This document shows, piece by piece, positions 17,302 through 26,389 of a stretch of DNA of 64,000 nt (positions are counted from its first letter, which is position 1; every line of letters starts with the position of its first letter). The DNA is taken from assembly GCA_002240395.1 (NCBI GenBank), contig CP016836.1, positions 2,046,001 to 2,110,000 on the forward strand, read 5' to 3'. The position numbers and the translations under genes were made by a program. The notes beneath the pieces are model-generated. The model was not told the origin of the DNA. It saw only the letters and a list, made by a program, of their open reading frames with translations, and did no database searches. This DNA comes from Xanthomonas citri pv. mangiferaeindicae (GTDB lineage: Bacteria; Pseudomonadota; Gammaproteobacteria; Xanthomonadales; Xanthomonadaceae).

Positions 17302-17550
17302 ATGGACGTGGCCATCGTCGTGGTGGTCAGTGCCTTGGCGCTGGCACTGCATGTCGTCCTGTTCGTGGTGTTCCGGCGCTGGATGGACCGCGATCTTGCG
17401 CTGTCGTTCGCCGGCGACGACCCGGCGCGGCGCGCCTACATGCTGGCGCAGTTGCAGCAGGCGAGGGCGCAGGGCGTCGGCCGGCGCGCGCTGCCGGATT
17501 GGTTGGCCCGCGCAGCGGCGAACGCGCCGAACGACGCGCCCGCTGCCTGA
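17302..17550 (+). CDS. Small single-pass membrane protein
   Basis: An 82-residue protein with one N-terminal transmembrane helix (about 3-24) followed by a basic and Ala/Gln-rich cytoplasmic tail. It starts 34 bases after the frameshifted lipoprotein and may share its transcript. I do not recognise a family. Support comes from the consistent codon bias, the ATG and the clear hydrophobic segment. It is convergent with the proline-rich exported protein. Confidence 0.5.
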   Translation: MDVAIVVVVSALALALHVVLFVVFRRWMDRDLALSFAGDDPARRAYMLAQLQQARAQGVGRRALPDWLARAAANAPNDAPAA

Positions 17551-17558
17551 GGCGGCTT

Positions 17559-18059
17559 TTAGTTGCAGTTGGCCTGCGCGACCCGCAATTGCTGGGCGGC
17601 CGCGTCGCGTTCGCGTGCGATCGCGCGCTGCTGGCCCTCCTGCTGCGCACGCAGGCCCGAGCGGTCGGTCGGATCGGCGCCCACAGCGCCGGTCGCCGCG
17701 CGCTGCGCCTGGGTGGCGGCCAACCCGCGTTGGGCCGCGGCGACACGCTGATCCGACACCGGCTGTACGGCGCTCCGCGTGGTCTGCAGACAGCGTTCGC
17801 GCTGCGACAGCGCCGGGGTGGGCGTGACCGGGCGGGTGACATCGTTCGAGAGTTGCCGCGTCGGCTGCGGGGCGCGCAGCGTGGCTGCCGGTGGCGGAGG
17901 CGCCTGCGGGCGCAACTGCGGTGGGGCGGGCGCGGGCGCTGCGGGTCGCGCGACCGCGGCAGGCGGGGGATCGGCCGGATTGCGCAGCTGTTGCGCCACG
18001 ACGGGGGTCGCGACGCCGGCGCAGACGAGCACGAGGGCCAGCAAGGGAGCGGGGCGCAT
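17559..18059 (-). CDS. Exported proline/alanine-rich protein
   Basis: The 166-residue product has a clear signal peptide (residues 1-22, ending VVAQ). A long Pro/Ala-rich linker follows (about 28-75), then a helical, Gln/Arg-rich region with two cysteines, one in RERCLQ and one near the C-terminus. The end is a coiled-coil-like stretch. No family is recognised; it is probably a periplasmic structural or envelope-associated protein. It stops 8 bases from the convergent small membrane protein gene. Confidence 0.6.
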   Translation of the reverse strand: MRPAPLLALVLVCAGVATPVVAQQLRNPADPPPAAVARPAAPAPAPPQLRPQAPPPPAATLRAPQPTRQLSNDVTRPVTPTPALSQRERCLQTTRSAVQPVSDQRVAAAQRGLAATQAQRAATGAVGADPTDRSGLRAQQEGQQRAIARERDAAAQQLRVAQANCN

Positions 18060-18149
18060 GAGCGTCTTCCAAAAGCGGGGCGGACGTCCTTCCTACAGCG
18101 GCCGGGCGTACGCCGGCGTCAATGCGCCTTGCGGCCGGGCCGTTCAGCC

Positions 18150-19634
18150 TCAGTCGACCGCCCTCTGCGGCCGGCAGGGTGGGACGCCAGCGACCGGTGC
18201 CGGCGGCGGGGCCGGGACTTCGGCCGGGATCGCGACCTGTTCATCGGCGAGCATGCGCGCCGCGCGCCAGCCGCCCCAGCGGTAGTAGCCGACCGCCAGC
18301 AGCATCGCCACCAGCGCACTGGCCGGAAAGCTCCACCAGATCGCATCGGCGCCGAGCGTGGGCTGCAGCCAAGTGGCGAACGGCACGCGCACGCCCCACA
18401 GGGTCGCCCCCAGGATCACCAGCGGCGGCAGCACCGCGCCGGTCGAGCGCACCACGCCGAACAGCACGAAGGTCACGCCGAAAAACAGGAACGACCAGAT
18501 CGCCACCCGATTGAGGTGGCGCGCGGCCTCCAGCGCCGCGCTGCCCTCTGGCAGGAACAGCGCCAGCGCGTGGCGGTCGAGGCCGATCAGCACCGCGATC
18601 AGCATGCCGGTCATCAGGAAATTGATCGCCACGCCGGTCTTGGCGACCTGGCCCACGCGGTCCCAATGGCCCGCGCCGACGTTCTGCGCCGCCATTGTCG
18701 AGCACGCAGCGCCGATCGCCATCGCCGGCATCTGCACATAGGTCCACAACTGCAGCGCGGCACCGTAGGCGGCGGTGGTCTCGATGCCGTGCGCGTTGAC
18801 CATCGCGATCATTGCGATCATCGCCGCCGACAGCATCACCATCTGCAGGCCCATCGGCAGGCCCTTGGCGAGCAGCGCGCGGACGATCGTCCAGTCGGGG
18901 CGGTACAGCGCGCGCTCGTGACGGCTGATCCACAGCCGATGGCGGCGATGCCGCAGCCAGGCCAGCATCGCCACCAGCCCCAGCGCATTGGCGATCAGGT
19001 TCGCAGCCGCCGCGCCGGCCATGCCCATCTCCGGCAACGGGCCCACGCCGAACAACAGCAGCGGCACCAGCACGATGTCCAGTGCGACCACCAGCAGCAG
19101 GAACAGAAACGGGGTGCGCGAGTCGCCGGCGCCACGCAGGATCGCCGACAGGAACGCCAGCGCGTACAGGAACGGCACCGCCAGGAAGATGATCCGCAGG
19201 TAGGCCTCGGCATGCGGCAGCGCCGAGGCCGGCGTGCCCATCCATTCGAGCACCGGGCCCGAGAGCGGGAGGCCGGCGAGCGCGACGAGCACCGACACGC
19301 TCACAAAGAACGTCGCGCTGGTGCCGATCGCGCGCTTGGCCGCGGTGAGGTCGTCGCGGCCGATGGCCTGCGCGACCAGGATCGTCGCCGCCATGCCGAC
19401 GCCGAACACCGCGCCCAGCAGGAAGAACAGGATGTTGTTGGCATTGGCGATCGCCGCGATCGCGTCCTCGCCCAGGAATCGGCCGATCCAGATGGCGTTG
19501 ACCGAGCCGTTGAGCGACTGCAAGGCGTTGCCGCCGAGGATCGGCAGGGCGAAAACCAGCAGCGTGGCGGCGATCGGGCCACGGGTCAGGTCGCGCGGGC
19601 GGTCGGTGGCTGGGGCGGCGTGGCGTCGTGACAT
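18150..19634 (-). CDS. MATE family efflux transporter
   Basis: The 494-residue product has about 12 hydrophobic helices in two similar halves, the MATE pattern. Recognisable segments are LPILGGNALQSLNGSVNAIWIG near the first helix, GVGMAATILVAQAIGRDD and the second-half LPMGLQMVMLSAAMIAM. These transporters export cationic drugs or metabolites with sodium or proton influx. The ATG at 19634 was preferred to the TTG four codons upstream. It is transcribed alone, downstream of the GGDEF gene, with a possible mobile-element remnant between them. Confidence 0.92.
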   Translation of the reverse strand: MSRRHAAPATDRPRDLTRGPIAATLLVFALPILGGNALQSLNGSVNAIWIGRFLGEDAIAAIANANNILFFLLGAVFGVGMAATILVAQAIGRDDLTAAKRAIGTSATFFVSVSVLVALAGLPLSGPVLEWMGTPASALPHAEAYLRIIFLAVPFLYALAFLSAILRGAGDSRTPFLFLLLVVALDIVLVPLLLFGVGPLPEMGMAGAAAANLIANALGLVAMLAWLRHRRHRLWISRHERALYRPDWTIVRALLAKGLPMGLQMVMLSAAMIAMIAMVNAHGIETTAAYGAALQLWTYVQMPAMAIGAACSTMAAQNVGAGHWDRVGQVAKTGVAINFLMTGMLIAVLIGLDRHALALFLPEGSAALEAARHLNRVAIWSFLFFGVTFVLFGVVRSTGAVLPPLVILGATLWGVRVPFATWLQPTLGADAIWWSFPASALVAMLLAVGYYRWGGWRAARMLADEQVAIPAEVPAPPPAPVAGVPPCRPQRAVD

Positions 19635-19709
19635 CGGCGCATTCAAGCTGGCCCGGGATCGTGATGCGGTGAGGGTGCAATCGGCCGGGAGCGGCGCGCG
19701 TGAATGAGC

Positions 19710-19800
19710 GGGTCACTTTCAGTGAGGCCCGTCGCCACTCAGGGATCGCAAGTGACCCCGGCAAGAACCGGCACGTCAGAAAGTGCACTCTGACCCTGGT
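19710..19800. repeat. Candidate degenerate REP/RAYT-associated element
   Basis: GGGTCACTT (19710-19718) and AAGTGACCC (19750-19758) form a 9-bp inverted repeat. Just beyond lies GTCAGAAAGTGCACTCTGAC (about 19775-19794), itself a near palindrome whose reverse reads GTCAGAGTGCACTTTCTGAC. I recall this motif from ends flanking REP-associated tyrosine transposases, but cannot confirm it here. The element supplies the last about 20 codons of the GGDEF gene, which look unrelated to the domain. Confidence 0.4.
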
Positions 19801-20965
19801 TCTGGTTCGTGGTCGTGTCGCTACATTCCACCCGGTTGCGCCCCGCGTACTTCCCGCGATAGAGCGCCGCGTCCGCCACCTGCATCGCCCGCTCCAGCGA
19901 GGCATCGTCGTCGAAGCGCCCTGAAATGCCCACGGTGACGGTGCAGTGCAAGGCCTCGCCATCCGGTGCCTGGCGCAGGACCGTCGACGCCACAGTCTGG
20001 CGGATGCGCTCGGCCACGCCGCCTGCGATGGTCTCGTCGGCGCCTGGGCAGACCACGGCGAACTCCTCCCCGCCCATCCGGCACACCAGATCCTCCGTAC
20101 GGACGGCCCCACGCAGGACATCGCTGATGGCGCAAAGCACGGCGTCACCCGTGTGGTGACCGTGTCGGTCGTTGATGCGCTTGAAGTGATCGAGATCGAT
20201 CAGCAGCAGGCGAGCACCGTCCGGGTGCCGCGGTTGCAGCTTGAGCGCTTCGCTCAAGCCGCGGCGGTTGAGCAACTGCGTCAGCGGATCGCGCGCTGCC
20301 ATCTCGCCAAGCCGGTCGGTCAGGCGACGCAGCACCAACCAGACGATGAACGGCGGAATGATGGTCGCCAGCGAACACATGTAGACATAGAAGGCCACCT
20401 GGAACTGGCCATCCATGTGCAGCGTCGCCAGGCCGCCGGCCAGCAACTTGGTCAACTTGATCGCATTCAGCACGCCGATGCCGCCGATCAGCGCGGCCAG
20501 CAGCAGCGCCTCGGCGCCGAGATCGCGGGCGAACGTCCGCAGGCCCGCGACCAGCACGACCACCATGCCGCCGAACCACAGGGCGCAGGCCGCTGACAGC
20601 AGCGCGTAGCGCGCCACCGGTCCCCAGGCCCACGCCACCAGGATCTGCACGGCCGCATAGCCCAGCACGAGCGTGGCCAACGGCCGAAGCAGCGGTGTCG
20701 GTCGGTCGAAGAAGCGCAGACCGCCCACGCTGTAGGCCAGCAGCGCGCCGAGCGTGAGCGCGTGATTGACCACGCCCATCCAACTGCGCCCCACCGACCC
20801 TTCAAGCAACTGCAGCACGTAGGCAGCACCGAGGATCAGGTTGCCCACGGCGAACGCATCTGTCCCCATCTTGTCGCGGCCCAGGCGCCTGCCGATGAGC
20901 AGGAACAACACTGAAAAGCTCAACAGGTAGGCACACAGCATGCCGACAAGAAGCTTGGCGATCAT
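19739..20965 (-). CDS. Membrane-bound GGDEF diguanylate cyclase
   Basis: Makes cyclic di-GMP at the inner membrane. The 408-residue product has six or seven transmembrane helices (about 1-215) and a C-terminal GGDEF domain (about 225-385). The active site reads GGEEF, and an RTED motif five residues before it is an intact inhibitory I-site, so product feedback is expected. DPLTQLLNRRG marks the domain start. The last about 20 residues come from a repeat-like sequence and are probably non-native. The ATG at 20965 is clear. No partner gene is adjacent. Confidence 0.9.
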   Translation of the reverse strand: MIAKLLVGMLCAYLLSFSVLFLLIGRRLGRDKMGTDAFAVGNLILGAAYVLQLLEGSVGRSWMGVVNHALTLGALLAYSVGGLRFFDRPTPLLRPLATLVLGYAAVQILVAWAWGPVARYALLSAACALWFGGMVVVLVAGLRTFARDLGAEALLLAALIGGIGVLNAIKLTKLLAGGLATLHMDGQFQVAFYVYMCSLATIIPPFIVWLVLRRLTDRLGEMAARDPLTQLLNRRGLSEALKLQPRHPDGARLLLIDLDHFKRINDRHGHHTGDAVLCAISDVLRGAVRTEDLVCRMGGEEFAVVCPGADETIAGGVAERIRQTVASTVLRQAPDGEALHCTVTVGISGRFDDDASLERAMQVADAALYRGKYAGRNRVECSDTTTNQNQGQSALSDVPVLAGVTCDP

Positions 20966-21356
20966 AAGGCGCTCGAAGTCGGAACAAGGACGAAGACCGG
21001 CCGCAGATCTGCACGCCTCATCCGCTGGAGGGACGCCGAAGTTCCCCCTTCGGCGCGCGCGACTGGATGTCAGGACGGGCAGGCCTGCCCCGTCCGATTG
21101 GACGGCGACAGCTTAGTACCAACGGCTGGGCAGCGGTGAACTTGAGCCTGCGTCGGCGTCCTGATGGTGCGCAAAGGCTGGCCCACGTTGCGCGCGGTGC
21201 TGCTGGCCGGTTGACGACGCTTCGCTCGGCCTGCCTGGCCGGGTGGGCGCCTGGCCGGCAGTTCATTTCATCCCGATCCCCGCATGCGTGGTGCATGGTG
21301 TGGGGCATTGGTCGCCGAGGCCCCAGTCGCGCCCTTCCACCCACAAGGAGTTCCCC
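20966..21356. other. 391-bp intergenic region with two hairpins
   Basis: No gene is supported here. Two hairpins are visible: CGCCGAAG/CTTCGGCG at 21034-21055 (8-bp stem, 6-base loop) and GGACGGGCAGG/CCTGCCCCGTCC at 21073-21095 with one bulge. The region holds the divergent promoters of the GGDEF and FMN reductase genes. Neither hairpin has a T run. Confidence 0.5.
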
Positions 21357-21917
21357 ATGCCCGCACCCAGAATCGCCGTACTCGTCGGCAGCCTGCGCAA
21401 GGCGTCGATCAACCGCCGCCTGGCCCACGCCTTGGAGCGCCTTGCGGCGGGCCGCGCCGCCTTCGTGCATGTGGAGATCGGCGATCTGCCGCTCTACAAC
21501 CAGGACGACGATGATGCGCCCGCGTCGGCCGTCGTGCGCCTGCGCGATACGGTGCGCGGCGCCGATGCCGTGCTGTTCGTGACACCCGAGTACAACCGCT
21601 CGGTGCCGGGCGTGCTGAAAAATGCCATCGACCATGGCTCGCGGCCCTACGGCCAGAGCGTGTGGGCCGGCAAGCCGGCTGGCGTGGTCGGCGCCTCGAT
21701 CGGCAGCATCGGCTCCGCGCTTGCCCAGCAGCATCTGCGCAACATCCTCGCCTATCTCGACATGCCGACCCTCGGCCAGCCGGAGGTCTTCCTGCATGCC
21801 AAGGAAGGCGTCTTCGACGACGATGGCGGTTTCGGTACGGCCAGCCGCGACTTCATGCAGGGCTGGCTGGACGCCTACCTGGCATGGATCGCGCGTCACG
21901 GTGGGTCAGCGCGCTAG
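21357..21917 (+). CDS. NAD(P)H-dependent FMN reductase (ChrR/azoreductase type)
   Basis: Flavodoxin-fold quinone, azo-dye or chromate reductase in the cytoplasm. The 186-residue product shows the FMN phosphate loop GSLRKASINR at 10-19, TPEYNRSVPGVLKNAID near 80 and VVGASIGSIGSALAQQHLR near 115, all typical of the YieF/ChrR family. A good AAGGAG site lies 7 bases before ATG 21357. It probably detoxifies quinones in oxidative stress; the substrate cannot be read from sequence. No cotranscribed gene is obvious. Confidence 0.92.
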   Translation: MPAPRIAVLVGSLRKASINRRLAHALERLAAGRAAFVHVEIGDLPLYNQDDDDAPASAVVRLRDTVRGADAVLFVTPEYNRSVPGVLKNAIDHGSRPYGQSVWAGKPAGVVGASIGSIGSALAQQHLRNILAYLDMPTLGQPEVFLHAKEGVFDDDGGFGTASRDFMQGWLDAYLAWIARHGGSAR

Positions 21918-22072
21918 GCGATCGACAGCGACGGCGGCTGCCTGATCCTGGCGCGAGTTTTGAACGGCTCTCTCGGGAGTAGCGACGTCGCCTGTGGCCA
22001 GTTCCGGTACGCTTCACGCCGCTGCACGGCTGCCTTTGTCGTGCAGGCAGCTCGTGAAGGTGACCGTCGACA

Positions 22073-22900
22073 ATGCGATTCGAAGCGAACCCTCTGCGTC
22101 GTGTCTGGCGGCGGTGTTTCCCCGGCGCCGCCATGCTGCTGGTGGTGATGTCCGGGTGCAGTTCGATCCTCGGATTTCCACAGAACGTGCCGACGTTCAA
22201 CGACGGTTTCGGCCGCCCGCAGCTCGATCACCAGGCGCGTACGGTGGAATCGGATGTCTACCTGGCGATGCCCGGCTACGGTCAGATCGTGGTCGCGCTG
22301 CCACCGGGCATGACGCTGGGGCGGCAACCACATGGCCGTCCGCCGGTGTCGGTGTCGTATGCCAAGAACCGAGCCGCTGGCGTGCTCGGGACGCGTTGGC
22401 GCAATCTGGACGTGCGTGGCATCGCGCCCGATGCACGTGGTGTGCTGCGCCTGCCGGTGCCCCTTGTCGACGGCTATCGCCCGACATCGTTGCTGGTCTG
22501 GGTGCGGACACCGGAGGCCGCAGGCGCGCGCGACATGCGTATCGATTTTCATCTGACCGAGACCTCGGTCATCGATCCGACGGATGCCGAAAGGCACGAG
22601 GCATTCTGGATGCACCACGACGGGCAGTGCCTGGATCGCGGGCGCATCCAGCCGATCGAGTACGCCGACCAACCGGACGCGATGATCGATGGCCAGCGCC
22701 ATCCGATCCGATTCGATACCGCCCTCGATGGGCTGTGCGTGTTCCTGTTTCCACAGCAGCAGGCGATTGTCGCGACCGACACGCCGGGCCGGGTGTTGCG
22801 CTCGCCGGTACGCGTTCGGATCCCCAAGGTCTACCGGCATCCGCACTTCAGCAGCTACTGGCAGCCGTCTGCGTCCGACGGGCCCGCGAGCGCGGACTGA
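22073..22900 (+). CDS. Hypothetical lipoprotein
   Basis: The 275-residue product has a long, Arg-rich lipoprotein signal peptide with VMSGC near residue 29, so it is probably anchored in the periplasm. The rest is beta-rich with several VRVRIP-like strands, a FWMHHDGQCLDRG motif near 180 and a LDGLCVFLFP pair; two cysteines might form a disulfide. I recognise no family. It stands alone between the FMN reductase and the convergent kinase gene. Its function is unknown. Confidence 0.55.
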   Translation: MRFEANPLRRVWRRCFPGAAMLLVVMSGCSSILGFPQNVPTFNDGFGRPQLDHQARTVESDVYLAMPGYGQIVVALPPGMTLGRQPHGRPPVSVSYAKNRAAGVLGTRWRNLDVRGIAPDARGVLRLPVPLVDGYRPTSLLVWVRTPEAAGARDMRIDFHLTETSVIDPTDAERHEAFWMHHDGQCLDRGRIQPIEYADQPDAMIDGQRHPIRFDTALDGLCVFLFPQQQAIVATDTPGRVLRSPVRVRIPKVYRHPHFSSYWQPSASDGPASAD

Positions 22901-22975
22901 TCGGACGCGGCGACCTCAAGCGCGGCGCGGCGAGGTTGGAGGGCGCTCTACGCCGCCGGCGCGGCGCCCCCGGGC

Positions 22976-23923
22976 TCAGCCGCCTTTGCTCTCCAGCGAG
23001 TAGCCGAACTGCTGTCGGAACTGCAGCGAAAACTCTTCGTAGTCGAAGCGCTGGTTCTGGGTACCGGGATGCTCGACCTTCAGCGCGCCCATCAGGTTGC
23101 CGATGCGGCCGATGGTCAGCCAGTCGTAGCCCTTGTCGATGCCAAACAGCAGGCCGGCGCGGAAGGCATCGCCGCAGCCGGTCGGGTCGGTCACGCGGCG
23201 CTCGTGCGCGGGCGGCACGTCGTGGGTCTGGCCCTCGGCATGGATCACCACGCCCTTGGGGCCGCGCGTGCAGATGTAGGCGCGCACCTTGCCGGCGATG
23301 ACCTTTTCGTCCCAGCCGGTGCGCTCCTGCAGAAGGTTGGACTCGTAGTCGTTGACGATCACATAGTCCGCCAGCTCGATGAACTGGCGCAGTTCGTCGC
23401 CGTTGAACAGCGGCATCGCCTGACCCGGATCGAACACGAACGGGGTGCCGGCCTCGGCGAACTCGCGTGCGTTCTGCAGCATGCCCTCGCGGCCGTCGGG
23501 TCCGACCAGGCCGATGGTCACCCCGGGCACGTCCTTCACGTGGTTCTCGTGGCTGCGCATCATCGCGCCCGGGTGGAAGGCGGTGATCTGGTTGTTGTCG
23601 TGGTCGGTGGTGATGAACGCCTGGGGCGTGAACAGCTCGGGAATCTCGCGCACATAGTCGAGCGTGATGCCAAGCTCGGTGAACCATTCGCGATAAGGGC
23701 CGAAATCCTGGCCCACGGTGCCCATTGGGATGGGATGGCCGCCGAGCAGCTTGAGGTTGTAGGCGATATTGCCGGCGCAGCCGCCGAACTCGCGGCGCAT
23801 GCGCGGCACCAGAAACGAAACGTTCAGGATGTGCACTTTGTCCGGAAGGATGTGGTTCTTGAACTGGTCCGGGAACACCATGATGGTGTCGTAGGCCAGG
23901 GAACCGCAGATCAATGCAGACAT
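22976..23923 (-). CDS. PfkB family kinase, adenosine kinase-like
   Basis: Ribokinase-fold sugar or nucleoside kinase; bacterial members of this exact type are usually annotated as adenosine kinases. The 315-residue product starts ALICGSLAYDTIM, has REFGGCAGNIAYNLKLLGG near 48 (substrate lid), and ends with DPTGCGDAFRAGLLFG near 250 containing the catalytic Asp and the anion hole. The ATG at 23923 was chosen over an upstream TTG because it gives the usual length. Its upstream region with mreB holds a 16-bp palindrome at 23968-23983. Confidence 0.88.
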   Translation of the reverse strand: MSALICGSLAYDTIMVFPDQFKNHILPDKVHILNVSFLVPRMRREFGGCAGNIAYNLKLLGGHPIPMGTVGQDFGPYREWFTELGITLDYVREIPELFTPQAFITTDHDNNQITAFHPGAMMRSHENHVKDVPGVTIGLVGPDGREGMLQNAREFAEAGTPFVFDPGQAMPLFNGDELRQFIELADYVIVNDYESNLLQERTGWDEKVIAGKVRAYICTRGPKGVVIHAEGQTHDVPPAHERRVTDPTGCGDAFRAGLLFGIDKGYDWLTIGRIGNLMGALKVEHPGTQNQRFDYEEFSLQFRQQFGYSLESKGG

Positions 23924-23967
23924 CGCGCGCAACTCGTCATCGTCGAAGGCCGGTTAGTTTACGTTAA

Positions 23968-23983
23968 CCCGGCGCGCGCCGGG
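23968..23983. promoter_or_regulatory. 16-bp palindrome in the kinase-mreB intergenic region
   Basis: CCCGGCGCGCGCCGGG is a perfect palindrome lying between the divergent kinase and mreB genes, next to GTTAAC. It may be a regulatory site or a cruciform-prone sequence; chance occurrence in GC-rich DNA cannot be excluded. Confidence 0.3.
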
Positions 23984-24165
23984 CTCGATGCGGGCCGCCC
24001 AGGGCGCGGCCCAGACCGGCGGCGCCGCGGGGGCGGGCCCTGCGGGAAGCGCGATCGGGCCGTCTGGACGGGCGCCATACGGGGCATTCGGGGCGCCGCG
24101 GGTCATCGGCTTTTTTGCTAGGCTAGCGCGCTTGTGTCGCCCCCTCTGACGGACGCCCTTTTCCG

Positions 24166-25206
24166 ATGTTCAAGAAGTTCCGCGGCCTGTTTTCCAACGA
24201 CCTGTCCATCGACCTGGGCACCGCCAATACGCTGATCTTCGTCCGCGGCCAGGGCATCGTGCTCAACGAGCCGTCCGTGGTGGCCGTGCGCCAGGACCGG
24301 ACCGCCGGCCAGAAGGTGGTCGCGGCGGTCGGCGCCGAGGCCAAGCAGATGCTCGGCCGGACGCCGGGCAACATCACCACGCATCGCCCGATGAAGGACG
24401 GCGTCATCGCCGACTTCACGTACACCGAGGAGATGCTCAAGCACTTCATCAAGAAGGTGCACAAGTCGCGTTTCCTGCGCCCCAGCCCCCGCGTGCTGAT
24501 CTGCGTGCCCGCCGGCTCGACCCAGGTCGAGAAGCGGGCGATCAAGGATTCGGCGCTCGAGGCCGGTGCCCGCGAGGTGTCGCTGATCGAAGAGCCGATG
24601 GCCGCGGCCATCGGCGCCGGCATGCCAGTGACCGAGGCGCGCGGCTCGATGGTGGTCGACGTCGGCGGCGGGACCACCGAGGTCGCGGTCATCGCGCTCA
24701 ACGGCATCGTCTACTCGCAGTCGGCCCGCATCGGCGGCGACCGGTTCGACGAGTCGATCATCAACTACGTGCGTCGCAATCACGGCATGCTGATCGGCGA
24801 TGCGACCGCCGAGCGGATCAAGCTCGAGATCGGCTGCGCCTACCAGCAGGAGCCCGTGGTCGAGATCGAGGTCTCCGGCCGGCACCTGGCCGAGGGCGTG
24901 CCCAAGGTCATCACGATCAGCTCCAACGAGGTGCTCGACGCGCTGCGCGAGCCGCTGTCGGGCATCGTCGAAGCGGTCAAGCAGGCGCTCGAGCAGACGC
25001 CGCCCGAGTTGTGCGCCGACGTCGCCGAGCGCGGCATCGTGCTGACCGGCGGCGGCGCGCTGCTGCGCGACCTCGACCGCCTGATCAGCGAGGCCACCGG
25101 CCTGCACGTCCAGGTCGCCGAGGACCCGCTGACCTGCGTCGCGCGCGGTGGCGGCCGGGCGCTGGAGTTGCTGGACCTGCACGGTAACGAGTTCTTCGCC
25201 GACTGA
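24166..25206 (+). CDS. mreB: Rod shape-determining protein MreB
   Basis: Bacterial actin that organises cell-wall elongation beneath the inner membrane. The 346-residue product begins MFKKFRG, an amphipathic membrane anchor, followed by the phosphate-1 loop DLGTANTLIF near 17, EEPMAAAIGAG, the phosphate-2 loop VVDVGGGTTEVAV near 163 and the adenosine loop TGGGALLRDL near 290. Length is exactly that of the family. It opens a run of eight same-strand envelope genes ending with dacC at 33800. A 157-base gap separates it from mreC. Confidence 0.98.
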   Translation: MFKKFRGLFSNDLSIDLGTANTLIFVRGQGIVLNEPSVVAVRQDRTAGQKVVAAVGAEAKQMLGRTPGNITTHRPMKDGVIADFTYTEEMLKHFIKKVHKSRFLRPSPRVLICVPAGSTQVEKRAIKDSALEAGAREVSLIEEPMAAAIGAGMPVTEARGSMVVDVGGGTTEVAVIALNGIVYSQSARIGGDRFDESIINYVRRNHGMLIGDATAERIKLEIGCAYQQEPVVEIEVSGRHLAEGVPKVITISSNEVLDALREPLSGIVEAVKQALEQTPPELCADVAERGIVLTGGGALLRDLDRLISEATGLHVQVAEDPLTCVARGGGRALELLDLHGNEFFAD

Positions 25207-25363
25207 CCGCGCGGCGCCATCGGCAGTGCTGGCGGTCGAGGACCTGGTGTCCCGTCCTCGCTGCAGGCATGAGGGGCCCGCCCCGCCGTCCGCCCGGTTC
25301 CAGGTCGCTGGCGTCCCGCTGCCGCGGGACTGACGATCGACTCCCATCAGGACAACACGCCCG

Positions 25364-26389
25364 ATGTCGTCTTCCAGCTCACCGGCTCCCCGATCTGGCG
25401 ACGTGTCCGGCACGCTGCGGCTGCTGGCCTACCTGGCACTGTCGTGCGTGCTGATCGTCATGGACCACCGCGGCAGCTGGCTGTCGGAGGCCAGGCACCA
25501 GGCGGCGGTCATCGTCCAGCCGCTGTGGTGGCTGGCCGGCCTGCCCTCGCGTCTGGGCACGAGCATGCGCAACGACGCGGCGACCCGCTCCCAACTGGCC
25601 GAGGACAACCGCCGGCTGCGCAACGAACTGCTGGTACTCAACGCCCGCCAGGCCCGCTTGCGGGTCGAGGCGACCGAGAACGCCCGCCTGCGGCGCCTGC
25701 TCGGCGCGGTCGGGCAGGGCAATCTGGACGTGCAACTGGCGCCGGTCCTCGATGTCGACCAGGATCCGACGCGGCAGCGGCTGCTGCTCGATGCGGGCAC
25801 CCGCAACGGTGTGCGCACCGGGCAGAGCGTCATCGACGCCGGCGGGCTGCTCGGGCAGGTCATCGCGACGACGTCCACCACCGCGACCGTGCTGCTGGTG
25901 ACCGATCTCGAACATGCGGTGCCAGTGGTCGTGGCGCGTAATGGTGTGCGCCTGGTCGCCTACGGCAGCGGGCATGCCGATGCGCTGCTGCTGCGCAACG
26001 TGCCGCTGTCGGCCGATGTGCAGGTCGGCGACGCGCTGGTCACCTCGGGGCTGGGCGGCCGGTTCCCGCCGGGCTTCCCGGTCGGCACGATCGCCTCGCT
26101 CGAGCCCGACGACAGCCGCGCATTCCTGATCGGCCGCCTGATACCGGCCGCGCAGTTCGACCGCGGGCGCGACGTGTTGCTGCTGCGCGACGAGGTCGTG
26201 CCGGTGACCACCGCCGATCTGGATGCGGCCGCGGCCGAGCGCGAGGCCGCAGCACGCGCCAGGGCGGAAGCCGCTGCCGCTGCCGAGGCCGCCACAGACG
26301 GCGCGCAGACGGGCGCGGTGGACGGTGCAGCCGCGGCGACGCCGACCGCGACCGAGCCCGCACCGCCTGTCCAGAGGCCCACGCCATGA
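25364..26389 (+). CDS. mreC: Rod shape-determining protein MreC
   Basis: Bitopic inner-membrane protein whose periplasmic domain activates PBP2 and RodA. The 341-residue product has a short cytoplasmic tail, one transmembrane helix (about 22-38), a coiled-coil segment (about 70-110, ending ATENARLRRLLG) and two beta-barrel domains with DAGTRNGVRTGQSVI and GLGGRFPPGFPVG motifs. The C-terminal 55 residues are a low-complexity Ala/Glu/Pro extension. The stop overlaps the mreD start by 4 bases (ATGA), indicating coupled translation. Confidence 0.95.
   Translation: MSSSSSPAPRSGDVSGTLRLLAYLALSCVLIVMDHRGSWLSEARHQAAVIVQPLWWLAGLPSRLGTSMRNDAATRSQLAEDNRRLRNELLVLNARQARLRVEATENARLRRLLGAVGQGNLDVQLAPVLDVDQDPTRQRLLLDAGTRNGVRTGQSVIDAGGLLGQVIATTSTTATVLLVTDLEHAVPVVVARNGVRLVAYGSGHADALLLRNVPLSADVQVGDALVTSGLGGRFPPGFPVGTIASLEPDDSRAFLIGRLIPAAQFDRGRDVLLLRDEVVPVTTADLDAAAAEREAAARARAEAAAAAEAATDGAQTGAVDGAAAATPTATEPAPPVQRPTP

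Noticed and set aside
21018..21899. Open frame antisense to the FMN reductase
   Set aside because: The reductase has intact FMN-binding motifs and a good ribosome-binding site on the other strand.
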